Positions 56,660-64,000 of a stretch of 64,000 bases of DNA are shown in pieces. Source of the stretch: Byssochlamys sp. IMV 00236. Taxonomy: Eukaryota; Ascomycota; Eurotiomycetes; Eurotiales; Thermoascaceae. Where the stretch lies: the NCBI GenBank assembly GCA_001931875.2, contig MSJH02000677.1:1-64000 (forward strand). Reading direction: 5' to 3'. Under the pieces are notes generated by a model. That model was given only the letters and a program-made list of their open reading frames with translations. It was not told the origin of the DNA and ran no database searches. The translations under genes and the position numbers were made by a program. Position 1 is the first letter of the stretch, and each line of letters opens with the position of its first letter.

Positions 56660-59600
56660 ATGGCTACAGACAACGGCGCCGAAGGTAGCAGCAACAAGCC
56701 CATCACGCCGCAGTATGGGTATGAAGCACTAAACCCTACTGCAGGAGCTAGGTCTTCCAGTCCGGTGTCCAGCGTGAGCTCCGATAAAGAATTCGAGCCA
56801 ATTCGCAGTAGATCACCAGAGAAAGCTCATCAAGACAGCCCGACAGACTCGACAACGGACATAGAACGAGACAATGAACTGTCGCAAGTTATTTCTCGAC
56901 GGCGCAGTGGTGCTTCTGGACATGAGAACGATGAAGACTGGGCACAGATTGAAAAGCTCATGTCACGCATGTTTGGAAGAGAGAGACAAGCGAATTCAGA
57001 GGAGGAGAAGACAAGACATCTGGGTGTCGTATGGAAGAATCTCACCGTCAAGGGATTAGGGCTGGGAGCAGCGCTGCAACCGACCAATGGAGATATTTTT
57101 CTCGGTCTTCCTAGATTGATCAAAGGTCTATTAACTCGGGGTAGAAAGGGCGCAGGAACCGCGAAAGCACCGGTAAAGACGATATTGAATGATTTCACCG
57201 TAAGTATCAGTTGTAAAAATATGTGACGTATATCCGTGCTGATTATCACCATTCAGGGATGCGTCCGACCGGGTGAGATGCTTCTTGTTCTCGGGAGACC
57301 AGGCTCTGGTTGCACAACATTCCTGAAAATGATTGGAAACCAAAGAGCGGGTTATGAAAGCATCGAAGGCGATGTCTACTATGGTGGGACAGACTCTGTA
57401 ACCATGGCTAAGAAATACCGTTCAGAGGGTATGCAAACTTATAAATCCTCTGGCAGATCACGGCTAACAGGGACAGTGTTATATAATCCTGAGGACGATT
57501 TGCACTATGCAACTCTCACGGTTCAAGACACTCTCTCCTTTGCGCTGAAAACGCGGACTCCGGGAAAGGAGTCGCGCATTCCCGGAGAGAGCAGGAAGGA
57601 ATACCAGCAGACGTTCCTCAGCGCCATTGCAAAGCTGTTCTGGATTGAACATACACTAGGGACCAAGGTCGGCAATGAGCTCATCCGCGGAGTCTCTGGC
57701 GGAGAAAAGAAACGAGTATCTATTGCGGAAGCGATGATTACGAGGGCGAGTACACAATGCTGGGACAACTCCACCAAGGGCTTGGACGCAAGTACTGCTC
57801 TGGAATACGTCCAAAGCTTGCGCAGCTTGACGAACACAGCGCACGTCTCCACCTTAGTTGCCTTATATCAGGCCTCGGAAAATCTTTATAACCTCTTCGA
57901 CAAGGTCATCCTAATCGAGGAGGGCAAATGCGCTTATTTCGGTCGCACTGAGGATGCCAAAGCGTACTTTCAAAATCTCGGGTTTGAATGCCCGGCGCGA
58001 TGGACTACTCCAGATTTCTTGACATCAGTCAGTGACCCTAACGCGAGACGTGTCAAGAAGGGATGGGAAGGCCGTGTGCCACGGTCAGCAGAGCAATTTG
58101 AGCAAGCGTACCGTCAGAGCGATGTATACCGAGACGCTCTCCGTGATGTCGATGACTTTGAGAAGGAAGTCGAGGAGCAAAGGCATGAACGAGATGCTGC
58201 TAGAGCAAAGATGAAAAAGAAGAATTATACTTTGTCTTTCTATCAACAAGTCCTAACTTTGACACATCGACAATTCTTGGTCATGTTTGGAGACAGGCAA
58301 TCGCTGGCGGGAAAATGGGGCGTCGTCACATTTCAAGCTCTCATTATTGGGAGCTTGTTCTTCAACCAGCCTCCAACAAGGTAAAAGAAAGAAAAATGCC
58401 CTGGTTGAGATGAAGTTTACTCGGCTAACGTTGATACAGCTCGGGGGTCTTTACTCGCGGCGGTGTTATGTTCTTTATCCTGCTTTTCAATGCCTTGCTG
58501 GCCCTAGCTGAGCTTACAGCTGCCTTTGCGAGCCGGCCTATACTGATGAAGCATAAAAGCTTGTGAGTAGTTTCTCTCCACTCCGAGGCTATTGAGTTTG
58601 AATAACCAGAACCATAACGTAAATTAGTTCGTTCTACCGACCTTCAGCTTATGCTCTAGCACAAGTGGTCGTTGATGTTCCTCTTGTCCTCATCCAGGTG
58701 GTTATATTCGATGTGATAGTATACTTGTATGTGCTTCTATGTCATTATGGCTCTTCATGTACCGTGCTGATGAGGATTTGCAGCATGTCAAACCTCTCAA
58801 GGACTGCCTCCCAGTTCTTCATCAATCTACTGTTCATTTTCACATTGACCATGACCATGTACTCGTTCTTCAGAGCTCTTGGGGCACTTTGTTCCTCACT
58901 TGATGTTGGTAAGATTCTTGTGAAAGGCTTGAGATTCTTATGGCCAATTACTGATTAAAACAGCCACTCGCCTTACTGGTGTCGCCATCCAAGCACTGGT
59001 TGTCTACACAGGTTCGAGAATATCCTTTTACACTCACGATATCGATGTTAACTATAACAGGATATCTTATTCCTCCTTGGAAAATGCATCCGTGGCTTAA
59101 ATGGCTTATCTGGATCAATCCAGTACAGTATAGTTTCGAGGCGTTGATGGCAAATGAGTTCTATAAACTTAAGATACAGTGCGAGCCACCATATATTGTT
59201 CCTGAGGGGCCAGGCGTATCTCCCGAATACCAGAGCTGTGCTATCCAAGGAAGTCAGCCGGGTCAGACATATGTCAATGGTTCTGACTATATCAAGACGG
59301 CATTCACATACACAAGGGCGCATCTCTGGAGAAACTTCGGGATCATTATCGCATGGTTTGTCTTGTTCGTGGCTTTGACGATGCTAGGGATGGAACTGCA
59401 GAAACCCAATAAGGGTGGCAGCTCAGTAACTGTCTTCAAGAGAGGCGAGGCTCCCAAGGCTGTCGAGGATGCTGTCAAGAATAAGGATCTTGTTGGAGAT
59501 GAGGAGAAGGGCGAGAAAGATGCACCGAATCCAGTTACCCAGGCCGAGTCTGAACCGAACAGCCGAGACGAGGTTCAGGGAATCGCCAAGAATACTGCAA

Positions 59601-62017
59601 TATTTACATGGCAGAATGTGAACTATACTATTCCGTATAAGGGAGGCCGGAGAAGACTGCTTCAAGATGTTCAAGGATACGTCAAGCCGGGTCGACTGAC
59701 AGCCTTGATGGGTGCTTCTGGTGCAGGGTTAGTCGGGAACCCATTTCCCTCACTTTTCAAAGTTGCTGATTCAGAATCCAACAGCAAAACGACACTTCTG
59801 AACGTGTTGGCCCAGCGAATCAATTTTGGCGTCGTCACAGGAGATTTCCTTGTGGACGGAAAGTGAGTGATGCCAGTCTAATCCATACTTGCGATACTAA
59901 GTAACCCTCGCAGGCCTCTTCCAAAAAGCTTCCAGAGAGCAACTGGGTTCGCAGAGCAAATGGACATCCATGAGCCCACAGCAACAGTCCGGGAGTGTCT
60001 CCAGTTTTCAGCTTTGCTTAGACAGCCAAAGGAAGTTCCAGTCCAGGAAAAATATGACTACTGCGAAAAGATCATCGACCTTATGGAAATGCGTCAACTT
60101 GCAGGTGCAACTGTTGGAGCTGTTGGAACTGGGTTAAATCCGGAGCAACGAAAACGCCTTACCATCGCAGTTGAGCTCGCTAGCAAACCAGAACTACTTC
60201 TTTTCCTCGACGAACCGACATCGGGACTTGATTCGCTAGCTGCCTTCAACATCGTGCGTTTTCTGCGAAGATTAGCAGATGCCGGTCAGGCGGTGCTCTG
60301 CACTATCCATCAGCCGTCCGCTGTACTCTTCGAGGAATTTGACGATCTCCTCCTGTTACAGAGTGGTGGTAGGGTTGTCTATCATGGTGAGCTTGGTTCT
60401 GATTCCAGGAAGTTGATCGAGTACCTGGAGCGAAATGGTGGTAAGAAGTGTCCACCAGACGCAAACCCAGCCGAGGTAAGTTCTTAAATTTTTGGTCTGT
60501 CCACGAACCATTACTAACAGAGACGCAGTATATGCTTGAGGTAATTGGAGCCGGCAACCCAGATTACAAAGGTCCAAATTGGGCAGATACCTGGGCAAAC
60601 TCCCCCGAGTATAAAGCCCGCGCTGAGGAGATCAACGAGATGACCACCTCTAGACGCAATGCTAGCTCCGGAAAAGAACAAACTGATGACAGGGAATTCG
60701 CGATGCCATTATGGACGCAAATAATTGCAGTAAGCAGGCGCTCATTTATCGCCTACTGGCGGACGCCAAATTATGCAATTGTAAGTTGTATCCTGTGGAC
60801 CATTGACTGCAATACATTGTCTGACACTCGGTAGGGAAAATTTATGCTCCACATATGGACAGGCCTCTTCAATACGTTCACTTTCTGGCACCTGGGCCAC
60901 AGTTATATTGACATGCAATCTCGACTGTTCTCCGTATTCATGACACTGACCATCGCTCCTCCCCTGATCCAACAACTGCAACCACGCTTCCTTCATTTCC
61001 GTGGGATGTATGAATCTCGCGAGTCGAATGCAAAAATTTATTCATGGGTTGCTTTTGTGGCAAGTAGCATTTTGCCTGAGCTTCCCTACTCTATCGTCGC
61101 TGGCTCCATCTACTTTAATTGTTGGTAAGTTAACTCAGCAAACGACAGTATGCTAAACGAGGTGCTAATAATAATATACCAGGTACTGGGGAGTCTGGTT
61201 CCCCCGCGATTCGTTTTCTTCCGGCTACGTCTGGATGTTGCTTATGCTTTTTGAAATGTTCTATGTCGGATTCGGCCAATTTATCGCCGCCATGTCACCC
61301 AATGAACTGTTTGCCTCCCTGCTTGTTCCTGCTTTCTTCACCTTCGTGGTCGCCTTCTGCGGTGTCGTTGTGCCTTATGCAGCGCTACCACATTTCTGGA
61401 AGTCATGGATGTATTGGCTCACACCTTTCCATTATCTTCTGGAGGGTATGCTTGGAGTCGTCACGCACAAACAACAAGTCAAGTGCGTGCCCCGGGAAGA
61501 GGCTAGGTTCCGACCGCCACCTGGACAGACTTGCCAGCAGTATGCTGGCCCTTTTGCCCAGCAGGCAGGTGGATACGTGGAACAGGGCGCTGATGGGCTG
61601 TGCAACTATTGCCAGTATTCGACAGGTGATAGATTCGTATGTGTTTGAGACGCCTGCTTTTCTCTGTACTTGAAGCTAACTTTCTGGAACTAGGCTACTT
61701 CGTTTAATGTCTACTACTCGCACAAATGGCGCGACTATGTAAGTCAGCTCTTTCGGTCTATCCTACTTGATGAAGGCTTGAAGGCACCCATGCAACACTC
61801 TTACTAACACGGTTACTAGGGCATATTCTTTGGTTATGTCATTTTCAATTTTATCGCTGTCTTTGTCATCTCCTGGTTGTATCTTCACGGTGTCCGAAAT
61901 GCCAAACGCTGGTTCAGCGCACGGAAGACGAAGAAGGGCAACAAGAACTCTGCGGAACAATCTGTGGAACAGTCTGTGGAACAATCTGGGGGAGCAAAGG
62001 AGGAAGAATCAACCTAG
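56660..62017 (+). CDS. PDR-type (ABCG) multidrug ABC transporter
   Basis: Predicted 1534-residue plasma-membrane exporter, domain order NBD1-TMD1-NBD2-TMD2. Fourteen exons: 56660-57199, 57257-58380, 58440-58562, 58628-58726, 58784-58908, 58964-59011, 59061-59727, 59785-59862, 59914-60475, 60529-60780, 60835-61124, 61183-61636, 61694-61738 and 61820-62017. All junctions are GT-AG and in frame. NBD1 has the degenerate fungal PDR Walker A ([11 protein letters not shown], Cys for Lys), signature [14 protein letters not shown] and [14 protein letters not shown]2 has canonical GASGAGKTTL, the PDR-type signature [15 protein letters not shown] and [13 protein letters not shown]. The Ser-rich acidic N-terminus starts [12 protein letters not shown]; an upstream in-frame TTG was not used. 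The tail carries three EQSV-like repeats (61955-61990). Such pumps export azoles, toxins or metabolites. It flanks two Zn2Cys6 genes. Confidence 0.94.
61955..61990 (+). repeat. 12 bp minisatellite at the ABC transporter C-terminus
   Basis: Three near-identical copies of GAACAATCTGTG encoding EQSV, EQSV and EQSG just before the stop codon; probably length-variable. Confidence 0.7.
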
Positions 62018-62949
62018 ATCGAACCCGGGCACCTAGTGGTCAGTTTGCTGGTGCCCTAATCTCCACTCAGAGCATTATATGCATTGGTAATACATGATAG
62101 TAACAGAGATAGACAACGGGGACAAAACATAAGAGGCAATGCTTTACATCTTTGTTTAGTCCCAATACTCGATTCAAGCAATAGAATTAGTCTGGTGTCT
62201 TATCACAGCATTCGTGATTAGCCATCTCATTTCTTCGAATATAGATCAAAGGCGGTAGTTCACATCATGGAAATTCCCTGATAACTATTAGTGACGGAGG
62301 CAATGCTGAAGCGGTAGTCGGGTCATTAAATTTCGATTATACCACGGAGAAGTTCGTATAGCTATAGAGTTGCTTTGTTTGAGTCGGTCAAGAACTCTAA
62401 TCAGTTTCCCCGTTAAGAAAATAGATGAGCTTAAGAGATGCTCACTTCATCCCTAGAAGCTCTATAATAATGTCCCCCAAAGGTGCATCTACCTCAGTGA
62501 GAGACTCTAGACGACTTGGTCGATATCGGTCTCCACAGACCTCGATTTCTTGTTGGCCCTGGAAGTTGACCAGCCGTGATCGACACGGATATGGTACCCG
62601 TACCGTTTCTCCCGCTCTTTAGTTTAACTAACTTAAAAGTCCCATGTTCAGAATGCACACCTTACTCTATATAAGAGCGCGATCCTCGGGTTTTGCGGTA
62701 CTAATCTTCCAAGTCCCGGCCATGCTGTCATTGATGCGCAACTATATCACCCCACCACATCGCATTCTGCTATATATGTATGTATAAGCACAGCTTCTTT
62801 CAATCCAATTTTCCCTAGCCACAAAATATACTCATTCACGTGTATCGGTCAAAGCACCATTCTTCTTCCTCTCTCCATCACACCCTGCAGAGATACCTAC
62901 CATATTACTCTACATACCATAAATCTGCCATATAGAAAGATTCGCAACA
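62018..62949. other. Intergenic region, promoter of the second NmrA-like gene
   Basis: About 0.9 kb with no supportable gene; a 65-codon frame at 62425 lacks features. A TATATAAG box is at 62668-62675 and a CACGTG at about 62838. Confidence 0.5.
62668..62675 (+). promoter_or_regulatory. Putative TATA box
   Basis: TATATAAG about 275 nt upstream of the start codon of the second NmrA-like gene, implying a leader of roughly 240 nt. Confidence 0.4.
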
Positions 62950-63885
62950 ATGTCTGTCGATCTCAACAAGGACCTCGTCGCTCTCACCTGTGCTAGCGGC
63001 AAACAATGCTCCCAGCTTATCCCTCTACTCTACAACAGATGGAGAAACATTCGACTTATTGTCCACAGTCCTAGTTCAGAGACCCGTCTGCGGACGCAAT
63101 ACCCCAACGCTGAGATCGTCCGCGCCGATATGACACGAGCCGACGATGTCGACCGAATCATAGCCGGAGTGACTACTCTTGTCCACATTGGACCCAGTTT
63201 CCATCCCCGAGAGACGGAAATAGGATACTTGATGATCGACGCAGCTAGTCGTTATCAAGTTCAAAACGGAGGCGTTTTCAAACACTTCATCTACTCCTCA
63301 GTCCTGCATCCTCAATTGAGAAAATTGATGAATCATGACTGCAAGCGCTATGTGGAGGAATATCTTATTGAGTCCGGACTCAGCTATACTATTCTACAAC
63401 CGAGTCATATGCTGAATATGTTCCCTGTTGCGCCTTTGCTGGAACAGGATGAACCGGTGTTTTATGCGAATTATAACCCCGAGATTACTTTCTCGTTTAC
63501 TATCTTGCAGGATCTGGCTGAGGCGTTTTGCAAGGTCATTGAAGAAAGAGAGAAGCATTATCTTGCGGAATATATGCTTTGTTCGACCGGGCCTACCTCT
63601 TACATGGATGTTACTGCTACGCTAGGGAAGGTGATTGGCAAGTCAATCCAGATCAAAACGAGGGAGTTTTATGATTCTGTTGAGTTTCTGGAGACTATGG
63701 TGTTGGAAGATCCGAAGAAGGCACATCGAGTGGCTCGCGATGGGATTCGGCGGTTGCAACTATATTATAACTTTTATGGAATCAAGGGGAACACGAATGT
63801 GCTTGAATGGTTAATTGGCAGAAAACCAACAACGGTGGAAGACTTCTTTCGGGAAAGAGTTTCTCAGTTGCGGAAGGGAGCTTGA
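62950..63885 (+). CDS. NmrA-like NAD(P)-binding protein
   Basis: Intronless 311-residue Rossmann-like protein. The N-terminal loop (LVALTCASGKQCSQLIPLL) occupies the position of the GxxGxxG motif but keeps only one glycine, so tight NAD(P) binding may be weak. Downstream blocks fit the NmrA/TMR group: RLIVHSPSSETRLRTQYPNA, DMTRADDVDRIIAGVTTLVH, GPSFHPRETEIGYLMIDAA, FIYSSVLHPQLRKLMNHDCK and YTILQPSHMLNMFPVAPL. NmrA proteins can be redox-sensing regulators, and related reductases act on metabolites or quinones; which applies here is unknown. The start MSVDLNKD has an A at -3. It flanks the PDR transporter and mirrors the first NmrA-like gene at the other end of the accessory block. Confidence 0.85.
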   Translation: MSVDLNKDLVALTCASGKQCSQLIPLLYNRWRNIRLIVHSPSSETRLRTQYPNAEIVRADMTRADDVDRIIAGVTTLVHIGPSFHPRETEIGYLMIDAASRYQVQNGGVFKHFIYSSVLHPQLRKLMNHDCKRYVEEYLIESGLSYTILQPSHMLNMFPVAPLLEQDEPVFYANYNPEITFSFTILQDLAEAFCKVIEEREKHYLAEYMLCSTGPTSYMDVTATLGKVIGKSIQIKTREFYDSVEFLETMVLEDPKKAHRVARDGIRRLQLYYNFYGIKGNTNVLEWLIGRKPTTVEDFFRERVSQLRKGA

Positions 63886-64000
63886 ACTTGAAGAAATAAG
63901 ATCTAGCGAGGATGCGAGGTTCCTTCCCTTTGGCAAAGTATGAAAAAAATACAATTATATGCAGTATCAATTAGGTAGGCAGTATATATAAAGTAGAACA

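Noticed and set aside
59728..59784. Reading straight through the NBD2 Walker A region as coding
   Set aside because: The frame is open, but it would split the invariant GAGKTT; GTTAGT/CAACAG borders restore the motif exactly.

Overview
The window is fungal nuclear DNA, most likely from a filamentous ascomycete of the Aspergillus/Penicillium type (Eurotiales). The genes carry many short introns (about 45-120 nt) with GTAAGT/GTATGT-like donors and CTAAC-like branch sites. The gene families are also typical of Pezizomycotina: a Bub1 kinase that keeps KEN boxes, Zn2Cys6 regulators, a PDR-type ABC transporter with degenerate Walker motifs, a CYP65-like P450, an RTA1-like protein and NmrA-like reductases. 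I assigned 19 protein-coding genes, most with exon structures worked out by hand, plus one small candidate gene. I saw no rRNA, tRNA or CRISPR array.

Left part (1-42.4 kb) is mostly core genome. In order it holds a pyroglutamyl peptidase (-), a 5.6 kb gap ending in what looks like a very long leader, a serine/proline-rich protein of unknown function with a conserved Trp-rich block (+), the spindle-checkpoint kinase Bub1 (-), the AP endonuclease Apn1 (+), a TPT/DMT-type transporter (-), a bacterial-type intracellular GH15 enzyme (+), Lsm12 (-), 6-phosphogluconate dehydrogenase (-), an RBM42-like RRM protein (+) and an oligopeptide transporter (-). The rest of this part is a small zinc-binding orphan (-), a candidate 49-residue membrane protein (+) and a 245-residue orphan (+). 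A 589 bp MITE-like element with about 190 bp terminal inverted repeats and two nested hairpins per end lies in the divergent promoter between the TPT transporter and the GH15 gene.

Right part (43.6-63.9 kb) looks like an accessory, possibly co-regulated block: NmrA/isoflavone-reductase-like protein, short beta-carbonic anhydrase, CYP65-like P450, RTA1-like membrane protein, two divergent Zn2Cys6 regulators (one Upc2-like), a 14-exon PDR/ABCG exporter and a second NmrA-like protein. No PKS, NRPS or terpene synthase is present, so if it is a cluster it resembles a detoxification/efflux module or the flank of a metabolite cluster. Six CTCCGA half-sites lie within 186 bp upstream of the ABC transporter.

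The oddest point in a core-type gene is the oligopeptide transporter: one intron has lost its canonical GT. It reads ATAAGT...CCAG, while the branch site, acceptor and downstream frame are intact. Either this is a rare AT-AG intron or the allele is damaged.
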